DNA of 64,000 nt, from contig NC_081553.1 of assembly GCF_963082655.1 (NCBI RefSeq), forward strand, positions 15,776,643 to 15,840,642, in the 5' to 3' direction. The notes below the pieces were generated by a model that was given only the letters and a program-made list of their open reading frames with translations, had not been told where the DNA came from and made no database searches. This document shows positions 12,301-22,600 of this stretch, piece after piece (the stretch's first letter is position 1; every line of letters starts with the position of its first letter). The stretch comes from Stomoxys calcitrans. Its lineage: Eukaryota; Arthropoda; Insecta; Diptera; Muscidae. Made by a program: the position numbers and the translations under genes.

Positions 12301-14187
12301 GAGAATATCTTCTCTGTGGATACCCGCAACGCTGGCTATGGTGGTTTGTCCGTCTCCATTGAAGGCCCCAGCAAGGCTGAAATCCAATGTACCGATAAGG
12401 ACGATGGTACCCTGAACATTTCCTACAAACCCACAGAGCCTGGTTATTATATTGTGAACTTGAAATTCGCCGATCACCATGTGGAAGGTTCTCCCTTCAC
12501 TGTCAAGGTAGCCGGTGAGGGCAGCAATCGCAAACGTGAGAAGATCCAACGTGAACGTGATGCTGTGCCCGTTACAGAAATTGGCAGCAAATGCAAATTG
12601 ACCTTCAAAATGCCTGGCATTACTTCCTTTGACTTGGCCGCTCGCGTCACCTCACCCAGCAATGTCACCGAAGATGCCGAAATCCAAGAAGTTGAAGACG
12701 GCCTTTACTCTGTGCACTTTGTACCCAAGGAATTGGGTGTTCACACCGTGTCGGTGCGCTACAAGGATATGCACATCCCCGGCTCTCCCTTCCAATTCAC
12801 TGTGGGTCCTTTGCATGACTTTGGCAGCCATTTGGTTAAGGCTGGCGGCAATGGTTTGGAACGTGGTCGCGTTGGTGTGGCCAATGAGTTCAATGTTTGG
12901 ACCCGTGAGGCTGGTGGCGGTTCCTTGGCCATCTCGGTGGAAGGTCCCAGCAAGGCTGAAATCGAATTCAAGGATCGCAAGGACGGTTCCTGCGATGTGG
13001 CCTACAAAGTCACCGAACCCGGTGAATATCGTGTGGGCTTGAAATTCAACGATCGCCATATTCCCGACTCACCATTCAAGGTTTATGTATCCCCCGATGC
13101 CGGAGATGCCCATAAATTGGAGGTGCAACAATTCCCAGAAGGCAGCATTCAAGCTGATGCCCCCTACCAGTTCTTGGTGCGCAAGAACGGAGCCAAGGGC
13201 GAGTTGGATGCCAAGATTGTGGCACCCTCGGGCACCGATGATGATTGCTTCATTCAGGCCATCGATAGTGACATGACCTCCGTGCGTTTCTATCCACGTG
13301 AGAATGGCATTCATGCCATCCATGTGAAATTCAATGGTGTTCATATTCCCGGCTCTCCCTTCCGCATCAAGGTCGGCAAGGATGTGGCCGATCCCGCCGC
13401 TGTCCATGCCAGTGGTTCCGGTTTGGAGTTAGTAAAGACCGGCCACAAGGCTGATTTCATCATTAATACCTGCAATGCTGGCGTTGGTACATTGTCAGTG
13501 GCCATTGATGGTCCCTCGAAGGTGGCCATGGATTGTACAGAAGTAGAAGAAGGCTACAAGGTACGCTACACACCATTGTTGCCCGGCGATCACTATGTAT
13601 CGGTGAAATACAATAATATCCACATTATCGGTTCACCCTTCAAGGTCAGCTGTGAAGGTAAGTTGGTGGCAGTGATGAGGGATGAGGTTGCGTTATGCTA
13701 ATTTGACTTTTTGCTGTTGCTAGGTGACAAAATGGTAGATGAAGGTGCTCAAGAAACCTCTACTGTGGTTGTGGAGACCGTTCACAAGGTAGCCAAGAGT
13801 GGTAAGAACACCGGTGTCGTTATGCCTGCTTTCAAATCAGATGCCTCTCAGGTCACCTCCAAGGGTATGGGCTTGAAGAAGGCTTTTATGGGTAAAACCA
13901 ATACCTTCACCATCTGTGCCACCGAAGCGGGTAAGTTGCAAGATGAATGGATTTATGGTCAAAGTCAATTTTGTTAACAATTCTTCTTCTTTTTAAATGT
14001 AGGCAACAATATCCTTTATGTTGGTATGTATGGACCCAAGGGACCCTGCGAAGAATTCAGCATTAAACACACCGGTCGCAATAACTACAATGTCAGCTAC
14101 ATGGTACGCGATCGTGGCCAATACATTTTAATAGTCAAGTGGGGAGATGAACATATTCCCGGCTCACCTTTCCAAATTGATGTCTAA
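6385..14187 (+). CDS. cher: filamin (cheerio), last five coding exons
   Basis: Filamin crosslinks actin filaments and scaffolds membrane receptors through tandem Ig-like repeats. The exons are 6385-6525, 8617-8786, 11833-13657, 13724-13930 and 14003-14187 (stop TAA 14185-14187). All junctions are GT/AG and all phases join cleanly. The first exon starts two bases into a codon, so coding sequence normally continues upstream. An ATG at 6396 in a good fly start context (tcaaaATG) would give 838 residues, about 90 kDa. Drosophila makes a short filamin of this size that lacks the actin-binding domain. Repeat hallmarks include GPSKA, DGTVSVxYxPxxPGEY and HIPGSPF. Eight Ig repeats, one of them partial, precede a hinge and the C-terminal repeat. 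The long introns (2.1 and 3.0 kb) carry many transposon remnants. Family identity is essentially certain; isoform use is inferred. Confidence 0.96.
7190..7594 (+). repeat. dispersed repeats in filamin intron 1
   Basis: Two repeat types lie next to each other. At 7190-7320 a block containing 'agatggcgttagttgagga' recurs in diverged form at about 8215-8375. At 7355-7594 a block beginning 'ggtattggcagttgcccaac' and ending 'ggtaattatgtcat' recurs at 16040-16260 and, truncated, at 30424-30590. Neither encodes protein. No clear terminal inverted repeats or target duplications were found. Confidence 0.6.
8215..8525. repeat. dispersed repeats near the end of filamin intron 1
   Basis: 8215-8375 is a diverged second copy of the 7190-7320 block. 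8395-8525 begins 'aaccccatattcactgctcg', contains 'tatccggattta' and ends 'aaccagtgtaaacgtac'. It is a decayed copy of the small inverted-repeat element that is better preserved at 18936-19052. The rest of the intron has no recognisable feature. Confidence 0.5.
9836..11057. mobile_element. hAT-like non-autonomous element with internal ~120-bp repeats
   Basis: The ends are TAGAGCTAG... and ...CATCTCTA, with subterminal 'gggtaaat' / 'atttacc' inverted segments. A perfect 8-bp duplication, ATAATTTG, flanks it at 9828-9835 and 11058-11065, the hAT size. The interior (10240-10960) holds about six diverged units of roughly 120 bp built around 'gctatatagaccgatctc' and 'aaatttggcacagcga'. The same kind of unit forms the body of the elements at 36630-37755 and 53645-54385. 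A mariner MITE (9997-10233) is inserted near the left end. No transposase frame is present. It lies in filamin intron 2. Confidence 0.8.
9997..10233 (+). mobile_element. mariner-type MITE, copy 1
   Basis: A 237-bp element with ~30-bp terminal inverted repeats beginning TTGGGTTGCCCAAAAAGTAA and flanked by TA (9995-9996, 10234-10235). The first and last ~30 bases match; the interior carries 'agcaagctaaaagtaacagc'. The ends resemble mariner transposon ends, so this is probably an internally deleted mariner derivative moved by a transposase encoded elsewhere. It is nested in the hAT-like element 9836-11057. The window has six copies. Confidence 0.9.
11066..11832. other. end of filamin intron 2, decayed repeat
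   Basis: 11090-11310 holds weak relatives of the ~120-bp units ('gccatatggaccgatttaag', 'gttgaaatttggtacagtaa'). The remainder is unique intron sequence ending in a pyrimidine tract and AG at 11831-11832. Confidence 0.5.
11833..13657 (+). CDS. cher: filamin large exon: end of one Ig repeat plus six complete repeats
   Basis: This 1,825-bp exon follows 'tttctctttacag' and begins INYHDNKDGTVSVQYLP, completing a repeat started in the previous exon. Six full filamin-type Ig repeats follow. Their closing motifs are readable: HIPNSPFKVTV, HVEGSPFTVKV, HIPGSPFQFTV, HIPDSPFKVYV, HIPGSPFRIKV and HIIGSPFKVSC. The second full repeat (KRNQISVG...) and the fourth (PVTEIGSKCKLTF) depart from the AGxGxL pattern of the others, as repeats in the mechanosensing rod-2 region do. 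Codon use is more GC-rich than the surroundings, consistent with strong expression. The exon ends at the donor 'GAAG|gtaagt'. Confidence 0.95.
13724..14187 (+). CDS. cher: filamin hinge and C-terminal dimerisation repeat (two exons)
   Basis: Exon 13724-13930 encodes a low-complexity hinge (DKMVDEGAQETSTVVVETVH, continuing through KSGKNTGV) and the start of the last repeat (SKGMGLKKAFMGKTNTFTI). A 72-bp intron follows. Exon 14003-14187 completes the repeat with NNILYVGMYGPKGPCEEF and ends HIPGSPFQIDV-stop. In filamins the last Ig repeat mediates homodimerisation and the hinge before it can be cut by calpain; those roles are family knowledge. The preceding intron is only 66 bp, in contrast to the multi-kilobase introns upstream. 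Confidence 0.95.
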
Positions 14188-14935
14188 GTCGTTGTCGTCA
14201 TCGTCGTTACAACTCCTCCTGCTCCTCCTTCTATCTAGCCACATACATACACACACATACGTACTACTACATACAACACACACACACACACACATACACA
14301 CAGATCAATTTGATTTCATAAAGTCCAGTCTATTGTTACGAAATCTTGGAATTTTCTACGATTTTCAATTTCTTGTTCTTATAAACTCAGCAAACAAAGT
14401 AGTTGCACTTCCAATGCCTTTAAAATAAGTTGTTTGCACCAACAATGTTTACTATTATTATTTTTTTTCTTGTAAATTTCAATGAAAGATTTGATCAAAT
14501 GCATATACTACATACATAAGTACATAATTTACACGCATCTACTACGTATTTTTCTTTCATAAACTCGAAAATTAAAATTCTCGTCTCGTTTAGTTGATGA
14601 AAGTTGTCGTTTTTTTTTTTCTTTGTTTAATTTAGAATTTAAATTATTTCCTATTTGTGTCCTTTTCTTATTATTTTTTTATACAAATTGTTTTTGAGTC
14701 GATTTAAATTTATAATTAAAAAAGCAATATATAATTTTATATAAAATATACCTTTAAAATGGAAATCGATACAATTTTGCCTTATAAAGCGTATAATTTA
14801 AAGTAACTTGTATTTCTGTTATTCATATTTTTTATATTATGTTTTTATGTTTTTTATGATATATAAATATATTTTTTTCAAACATATAAAATAATTATTT
14901 ATAAATAAACAGAAAATAATTTTAAAAATAATATT
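14188..14935 (+). other. filamin 3' UTR and likely poly(A) region
   Basis: After the stop codon comes a CT-rich then CA-rich stretch (CA run near 14278-14300), then very AT-rich sequence. An AATAAA at 14904-14909 is the best placed poly(A) signal seen. The exact cleavage site cannot be read from sequence. Confidence 0.5.
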
Positions 14936-15791
14936 GCATGGTGTGATTTTTTAAATGAGATCGAGGATGGTGGATTTAAGTCTGCGTGCAACGTGGTCAC
15001 TATGATCAGTAATATCTACGGTGGGTGTATTTTTACAACATATAATTAAATGTATGATTTTCCAATGACTGACAGAGATCTCATAGACCCGTGAACTGGA
15101 ATGTTCATGAGTAAATTTGCAATTGGCCGTGTAAGACCAATACTCCAGCAATTTAACCCAGCACAGGATAACTATAAGCATAACGTAGGCTGGAACGTTA
15201 AGCTCTGATTTGTGTTGTATTCATCGATCACGATGTTGCGTATAGTAAAGTGCTCCTTACAGTTTAAATGAAACTTTAGTCACCTGTGATTGTTTATGAT
15301 GCTCGTTATTGACGCCCTTAAATTACCAACGGCTATCATATTCCCACTGCAATCGGTCCATGGACCGGAACGAAAATCTGTGTTTCTTGACGAAAATCTG
15401 TGTTTCCTCTATTCCATCGATATTGTATCGTAAGTGAATGCAGCTCCATCCAATACCCGCAGCATCTAATTTTTCAATTAAAACAGCTGCACACAGTTTA
15501 AAAAAATGATTGAAAAATTTTTAATTAAAAAATTGCAAAAATATTCAAAATTTTTTAAATTTCCAATTGTTTATAGTTGATCCAATTAAAAACTGAGCGA
15601 AATTTTTAATTAATGTTTTTATTGATGCAATTAAAAAAAAAACTTATTTAAATTTCCGAAATATTCAATTAATTTTTTAATTGAATCAATTATTACTCAT
15701 GCCAGGTTAACAAACTATTGACACCGTTATAGAAAAATCACTAAACGGCGGCGCCATCATTTCACTAAACTACAAACACAAAACCAAGATA
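14936..15791. other. intergenic DNA with AT-rich repeat
   Basis: No gene is recognised. 15465-15700 contains short runs such as 'tcaattaaaaacttatt' and 'attttttaattgaatcaatt', a small relative of the Aattgaa-type element at 49996-51175. Confidence 0.4.
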
Positions 15792-16029
15792 TTGGGTTGC
15801 CCAAAAAGTAATTGCGGATTTTTTAAAAAAAAAAGTAAATTAATTTTTAATAAAACTTAGAATGAACTTTAATCAAATATACTTTTTTTACACTTTTTTC
15901 TAAAGCAAGCTAAAAGTAACAGCTGATATCTGACAGAAGAAAGAATTCAATTATAGAGTCACAAGCTGTGAAAAAATTTGTCAACGCCGACTATATGAAA
16001 AATCCGCAATTACTATTTGGGCAACCCAA
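15792..16029 (+). mobile_element. mariner-type MITE, copy 2
   Basis: 238 bp, same ends and interior as the copy at 9997 and in the same orientation. TA flanks at 15790-15791 and 16030-16031. It has few differences from the other copies, so it is fairly young. Confidence 0.9.
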
Positions 16030-16039
16030 TATATTCATT

Positions 16040-16860
16040 TACAGCTAGTGGCAGTTGTCTGTTGAACTGTCAAAACCAGTGATTAGTGCAGCTCTGATTT
16101 TGTGTATGTAACTAGTTCAAGCCATTTTGCGTTGTTTGTGTGTGCTCTGGTTCTTAAGTATAATACACACACACAAGCAAAACTCGTTGACAAATAGTGC
16201 ACTTCGCGAGAAAAACTTGTACTCAGCTGTTTGCGGTACACTACATGGTAATTATGTCATGCACAAAACTGTACATTTGTCCATTATTGTTAAATAACAA
16301 CCTTTTAGAATCCCGTTGCCAATGATAATAAACAATAATTTTACTTTTTTATGCCAAATAAATCGTTTAAATTTAATGACGTCTGCCCACAATGTAGGCG
16401 GCTAAGTTATGCAGCACGCAAATTGGTTACCAAAACCGAAATCAATTTACAATTACTGATATGGGACTTTACTCAATGAAACGTCAAAATTTACTATGTT
16501 GTCAAAAATCTTCACCACACTTAATGTCATATTTTTACTATCCATGCAAACTTGCAACCATTCGACACACAGCTTAGGAATGAAAATTTATGTTTTGATA
16601 GGCCCATGCCACATTATATTAAGTTATTTGCAAATAAAAAAGTATAATATTATTTCATGTGACCTTTGTTATCCAAAAATTATACAAATTCACCCCAAAA
16701 TTATAAATCGATGTTTGTCGCTATCTTTTATTCTGCACAACTATTTTTCAGTGGCGACATAAATGTCTGCAACTGAAAATTTCGCTAGTGGTGCATACCC
16801 AGCTTAACTCACAAAAGATTTACGGCCTTTTTTTCAACAAAACTTTATGAAACCTTAAAC
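16040..16860 (+). repeat. two dispersed repeat blocks
   Basis: 16040-16260 is a copy of the block at 7355-7594 (same 'caagcaaaactcgttgaca' and 'ggtaattatgtcat' end). 16618-16800 contains 'aattataaatcgatgtttg' and 'tttcagtggcgacataaat' and is repeated at 29692-29880. No coding content was found. Confidence 0.6.
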
Positions 16861-16930
16861 CACGTTTCCACTAGAGCCCAAATCCACTTGATTTGAGATA
16901 ATCTCCAAAACCCGTTTCCATTACGATTTA

Positions 16931-18571
16931 CAGCGGTCAAAAAAAGTATTCATCATTAGCAAAATTGATAATAAATTCACTTATTTTGGGTAATTGAAGA
17001 AAATTTAAAGTAAACAAATAATGCAGTTTTATGCAATAGTTTATTTTTCGTAATATGTTTTAAAATAAATTCAAAAAATAAATTTAATTAGCGCAAAAAA
17101 TGCAATTTTATATAATAACACCAAAAACAGAACAAAAAAAGTATTCATCATTGATGTGCTATCATCAAAGTCAAATTCAAATATTATTTGGGAATCCCCC
17201 TTTTCTGTTTTATTTAGTAAAGGAGGCTTTGCCCTTGACAGCAAATATTTAATTTCATAGAAAATATAGTTTTTGTCAAAATGGGTCGTAAGCAAAACGA
17301 GGTTTCTGATGAGGTAAAAGTTTTGATAATAAAACACCACAGGAATGGTTTAACTCAAAAAACTATCAGTGAAATATTAAATAGACCACGATCTACTATA
17401 CAATCCATCATCAGAAAGTGGACAGAAACGAAAACTGTTGACAATAAACCAAGATCTGGTCGACCAAAAGCACTTTCAGTTGGAGATGTGCGTTGGCTAG
17501 TGCGGCAAGTTCAGAAAACTCCGAAGACAAATGCGACCATTCTTCGTAAAAACACTATGGAATATTTAGGGAAGGAAGTTACTACACAAACAATTCGAAA
17601 TACACTCAAAAGGCATAGTTACAGAGGAAGAACTGCACGTAAGAAGCCCTTTATAAATAAAATAAACCGAGTGAAAAGGCTAAACTTCGCAAAAATGTAT
17701 GTAAAACAGCCCGAATCATTTTGAAAAACAGTCATTTTTGCAGACGAGAGCAAGTTTAATCTTTTTGGGTGCGATGGAAAGGTCATAGTGTACAGAAAAC
17801 CAAATACAGAGCTTGAAGAACGAAACACAGTTGCTACTGTAAAACATGGTGGAGGTGGTTTAATGGTTTGGGGGTGTATGGCGGCTTCAGGAGCGGGAAA
17901 TCTTGAAATTATTAATGGAGTAATGGATCATAAGTATTACATTGACATTTTAAAGAGGAATTTAAAAGATAGTGCTGTAAAACTTGGGCTTGGTAATAAC
18001 TTTCAATATTATCAAGATAATGACCCCAAACATTCTGCTTTAAATACCAAGATGTGGATGCTGTATAACTGCCCCAAAGTCATTAAAACTCCTCCTCAAA
18101 GTCCCGACTTGAACCCAATTGAACATCTTTGGGAACATCTCGAACGCAAATTGAGAACGCGCAATTTTTCGAGCAAGAGTCAAATGCAACAGGTGATAAT
18201 GGAGGAATGGACTAATATAGACCAAAATATAACCGCTAAATTAGTCCAATCGATGTCAAACCGTTTAAAAGAAGTTATAAGACGCGGTGGTCGAATAACA
18301 AAGTATTAATTTTTTTAAATTATGTTATTTATTTTTTTGTTTTTTTGCAATGATGAATACTTTTTTTGTTTAATTTTTTGTGTTCAGCTGTAAAATGGTC
18401 CTTTTTGTTCCAATAAATACTATTTTTTTCTTTAAAAACAATGAAATTGTGTACATATATATCAAAAACATATTAAACATATCATTAGTTTAATATGTTT
18501 TTATTCCAATTGTCTTTTGTAGACTTATTAAAAAAAAAACATTGAATGATGAATACTTTTTTTGACCGCTG
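16931..18571 (+). mobile_element. Tc1-family transposon, full length, IR/DR ends
   Basis: 1,641 bp bounded by CAGCGGTCAAAAAAAGTATT and its reverse complement, flanked by TA at 16929-16930 and 18572-18573. A 19-bp core, AAAAAAAGTATTCATCATT, occurs four times: 16939-16957 and 17134-17152 on the left, then inverted at 18349-18367 and 18545-18563. The within-end spacings are 195 and 196 bp. This is the IR/DR arrangement, with two transposase-binding sites per end, seen in some Tc1 elements. It carries one transposase gene with a single in-frame stop. Confidence 0.95.
17281..18309 (+). pseudogene. Tc1-type DD34E transposase with one nonsense codon
   Basis: The frame encodes about 342 residues, normal for Tc1 transposases, apart from a TGA at 17722-17724. 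Residues 1-147 hold the paired-like DNA-binding region: a helix-turn-helix around GLTQKTISEILNRPRSTIQS, a linker motif SGRPK, then a second helical domain. After the stop come the catalytic motifs: FADESKF (first Asp), YYQDNDPKHSA (second Asp) and SPDLNPIEHLWE (Glu). There are exactly 34 residues between the second Asp and the Glu. The stop falls just before KTVIFADESKF, where relatives usually have Trp (TGG), so one G-to-A change explains it. No frameshift or deletion is visible, so the inactivation looks recent. Confidence 0.93.
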
Positions 18572-18935
18572 TATGCGCTTTTAATCCGTCAACAGTGAAA
18601 TTTTTGATAGCGTTTCTATTGTGTTCAGCATATACATTGCGGTCAGTAATAAAGTTAGTGAAACGATTTTATGAAATTACTACTAAATTTTATAATTTCA
18701 ATAAGAAATTGTCAGATGTTAAGAAAAAGTGCTGCCCAAAAATCCCAATAATAGCCGGTATTCAATGCAAACGCAGTGTTGTATTTCAATTTGGAAGGAG
18801 ATTTGTTGCAAATCTCCTCAAATCAATCGATTTGCTCACATTGAAAATGTATGAGAAACCTCGTTGCAAAACACGAGATTTCCGAAATCGCGTTGCAAAT
18901 CTAGATTAGCATGGTAAGTGGAAACATGGTATTAA

Positions 18936-19052
18936 ACCCCGTTTACACTGCTCCTTTAATCCGGATTTAATTGCTCGATCATCTGTTTTCCCTTTATAAA
19001 ATCAGCTGACGAGGGCCTAAAATACGGATTTAATGAGCAGTGTAAACGGGGT
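18936..19052. mobile_element. small palindromic element (MITE-like)
   Basis: About 117 bp with inverted ends: 'aaccccgtttacactgctcc' on the left and its complement 'gagcagtgtaaacggggtt' on the right, joined by 'tccggattta'/'acggattta' segments. A decayed relative is at 8395-8525. No coding content. Confidence 0.65.
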
Positions 19053-19055
19053 TAT

Positions 19056-19600
19056 ATAAAGGAAATATGTCAAAAATAATCCTATTTCAAATTTACATTA
19101 AGTTTTGTGAATAAGGCCGTTGGGATATTTGGAAAGGCTACAAGATGAAGTTGATTTCATCTCTACCGGTCTAAAATCATAAGCATTTACACTTTGAACT
19201 TTAATGGCCTATATCTCACGAACTAGGTCCTTCGCAAACAAAATTTTTGCACAATTTTGTTGTTGTTGTTGTAGCAGTGTGTTGTGCACTGAGGCGGCGT
19301 CGATGAAGGACTTCATCGAGTCAATCTGGTACGTACAACTGGCTGCCATGGGATTGACGTATGCGGTTATGCGGCCCTGATTAATTTAGGTTTGTTTTGA
19401 ATGTATGTATGAAATTTTTATTTCTTTGAAAGTAACAAAACATTAAAATGGAATAAAAATTTGTTGTGATAAAAAAATATATATAATAATAATAATATGT
19501 TTTTATATGTATAAAATTATGTATTAAATGGTAAAAAACAGGACAATTTCTATATGCTCATTTAAAACAACACATCATTTTGTAATAGATTTTTCTCCCA
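19056..19600. repeat. intergenic repeats and 3' flank of the minus-strand gene
   Basis: 19070-19125 ('cctatttcaaatttacatta', 'agttttgtgaataaggcc') matches one half of the palindrome at 24929-25035. 19256-19375 begins with GTT repeats and 'gtagcagtgtgttgtgcact' and has the style of a LINE 3' end often seen in calyptrate flies. TTTATT at 19417-19422 reads AATAAA on the minus strand and is a plausible poly(A) signal for the gene ending at 19601. Confidence 0.5.
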
Positions 19601-22600
19601 TTACTTTCTACCTTCACCAAATGAAGCGTACAGATCACCACAGCGGTTGGCATAATCTAGCACATCATCATCACTTTCAGACGTCGAAGCTACACTAGTG
19701 TCCTGCACTCCTGAAGTCGGCGGTCTTAGATATACGGTTGAATTGCTGTTGAAACGCAGAGGACCTATGTAATATTTGAGAAACTTTTCTGCAGGTTTTT
19801 GGCCAATGACTTTGCTTAAATGTTCCAAGGTTATATTGAAAAATCCATCGTCTCTAGTTAATTGTTGTTGATCTGGTCCAATGCTAGAATTTTTCGGGGC
19901 ATATATAAGGATGCCCTTCTTTTTGTCGGTTCTCCTTCTTTGTACAGTTGCGTTTAATGTGTCTTGCTGATTTGTGTGACATAAAGATGAGGATGTCAAA
20001 AGCTCTGTATTAGTAGTCGAAGAGACTACAGTGCAATTGATTTCCTCAAGTGCTTCACTTTTTGACTCGCATTCCACCATATATCGTCCACTGCGATCTT
20101 GGGTGATGCCCATGCGAGTTCTATTAACTTCGGGAGAATATGGAATGGTTGTGGTTGATGAAACATTGGAAACAATATTCTTTAAATTATCCTCATCACT
20201 AGGGCTTGAAGCATTTGGTTTCTTTTTAATAGTCTCATCTCCCTTGTCTGCTATTACCTCCTTATCGATTGTACGAGAAGAATCCTGATCAGGGTATAAA
20301 GCAATTCGTTTCGAGATCACATCATCATTTTCAGTGATTTGTCTTTTGGTTGTTTGGTTTTTGGGACCACCAAACTTTTGTTTCGTTTCACTGTATGAAT
20401 CCTTTTTGTTGTTAGAACTAAAATCTTTGCTTTTTTCTGTTTTATTTTCTTCAAATTCATCATCAGAACTTAAAGTGTACAGTTTTTTCTCGCTAGTTTT
20501 AAAGCTTTGTCTCTTTGAGGAAGTTTTTTTCTCCTTAACTGTTTGTTTTGTTACATTTATGAGATTCAACGAATCGTTCTGTTCTTTTTTCTTCTTCTTA
20601 GACAACGCAATGGAACTAGTTGTAGAGTAACTTGGGCCATTTTCATGCTCTTCATTATCTTGATGCCATAAGTGATTGTCCTCATTGTTCTCTTTTGCCT
20701 TTGAGAACGTATTTTCCTGTGTTATTTGATATGCCCTAGTGTCCTTTATAGAGGTTTTGTCCACAGGCTTCAGATTTTTAGATAAACTCATGTTTATTTT
20801 TTTTCCGAATGTTCTTCCCTTGATTTCTACTGCATCACAATTGTTTTCAAAATTTCGATCAACATTTCCCCTATGGATGCTGCGATCAGCTTCGTACTCC
20901 TTCATTGGGACAAAATGCTCCTTTCCAGCTTTTTTCTCTGCAAGCTCTTTGCGCTTCACTTTTTTAGTGCCTTTGTTTGGAGCTTCAATACAATGTTCCA
21001 GCTTTGATTCAACAGTTCTTTCTTGAGATTCTCTATCTTCAGTCGAGCCTTCGCATTCTGAAATTCGGCTTTTTGTATGACTTAAAGTAGTAGATTTGTT
21101 TATATGCGAAATTCTTTTTGATAACTTCTCTTGTTGGAAATCAATCTCTTCGTTAGTGTTGTGTTGACCCAATTTAGACTTACAAATTGTTGAATTGTTT
21201 TTGGAATTTGAACTTTCAAGCAAATCTATACTGTAGTTCTTATTTTCTTTAACAACGGATTTCTCTTTCGCGTTCTCTAGCTCCTCTAATTCATAATTGT
21301 CAACGATATTTTCCGTTTCACACATCTGATCCATCCTTGTAGTAGGTAATGTAAGAAAATTTTCGTTGTCTATATGTTCCTGCTCCAGTTTTCCTTTAAG
21401 GCCCTTCGAATGGTTCTTTCTTTTCGCTTTTGATGGCAATATTTCCGTTTTCTTTTTCCCAATTTTTACCATGGTCCTTTTATCCTTAGTATTATTGTTG
21501 TCATCCAAATTTTTAACCTTTTTCCTAGAAGTCGAGCAATTCTTTTCAGTTGTCACTTTCGGCAATGAGTCGTCTTCCTTTTTCATTTGCATTTCGTTTT
21601 CGGCAGTCTTATTTTTTTGTTGCTTTTTGAACTCAGCTTCGGACAACTTAAGAGCTAGTTCAAGTTCTCGTTCGAAACTATCTTCAGCTGACGCTTTTTG
21701 GACAACATCTTTTTTCTTTGTGTATTTTCTTACTTTTTTGGTGACATTTGATTTTGGTATATTCTTGCCATACTCATCTGCCTTGATTTCTTCAGTTTCG
21801 GTCTTTTTTGACCGATCTTTTTTGACCGATTCATAACCCCAATCCACTGGGTTATGAATAGCTTGCTTTTGACCAGCAACATCAATAGTTTGCTTTGGAC
21901 CATCATCATTTACAATCTCTAATTGCGTTGAAGTCATCATTGGTTTCTTTGTAGGTGAAAAACAATTCTCAACTATCCATTCTTCTGTTGATGTATCCGC
22001 CAAATGTCTAAAATATGAAAGAAAATTATTTTAACCTAAGAACTCAAAAACCTTTTTTATAAATGTTTTACTTACTTGTACTCTTTGCATAGTCTTTTCT
22101 CATTGCAACATTTACACTCAGATTCTCGTTTGCAGGGACGGTTGTCCAATCTCTTCAAAGGTTTTTTCTTGCCACTTGTAGATGGTATTGCGCGAGCATG
22201 GGCTTTCAAATAACTGTACATATGATCGTGACTTGGAACAGACATCTTTTCTGATAAGCAATATTGAGAGCGTTTAGAAGAAGTTGTTAAATGATGTCCA
22301 GTGACAAATCCTGAGCAATGGCGTTGATTGCAACAAGCTTGATGATGTCTACGATGATAGTTTCTTTCGCCTTCATCCTGATACAAGTCATCGGAATCCG
22401 TAGATGATTCATCCATAGTGCTGCAACTGTTACTTGCAGTACGTTTTCGAAAGAGTTTGCGCCTTTGAAAATGTTGGGAATGAGTTGGAGTGAAGTATGG
22501 GTACAATGGCTCATAAGCTTTACTGGAAAAATGTTTATCCTTGTAAAAAAGCATGGCTGATTCTTTGGCCAATCTTCTTCGAAGTCTCAACTCATTTAAA

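Larger units (their letters stand above)
16857..18930. mobile_element. inverted-repeat element disrupted by the Tc1 insertion
   Basis: The left end 'ttaaaccacgtttccacta' near 16856-16874 is mirrored by 'agtggaaacatggtattaa' near 18917-18935. Without the Tc1 transposon (16931-18571) the two flanks (about 75 and 360 bp) form a ~430-bp element, probably a MITE. Target duplications are not clear. This is a nested insertion, so the Tc1 copy is younger than its host element. Confidence 0.5.

Noticed and set aside
12069..13407. Minus-strand and shifted frames of 60-137 codons within filamin
   Set aside because: They are shadows of the strongly coding filamin exon on the plus strand.
20031..21836. 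Plus-strand frames of 85-156 codons rich in Ser/Phe
   Set aside because: They are antisense shadows of the Lys/Glu-rich minus-strand exon.
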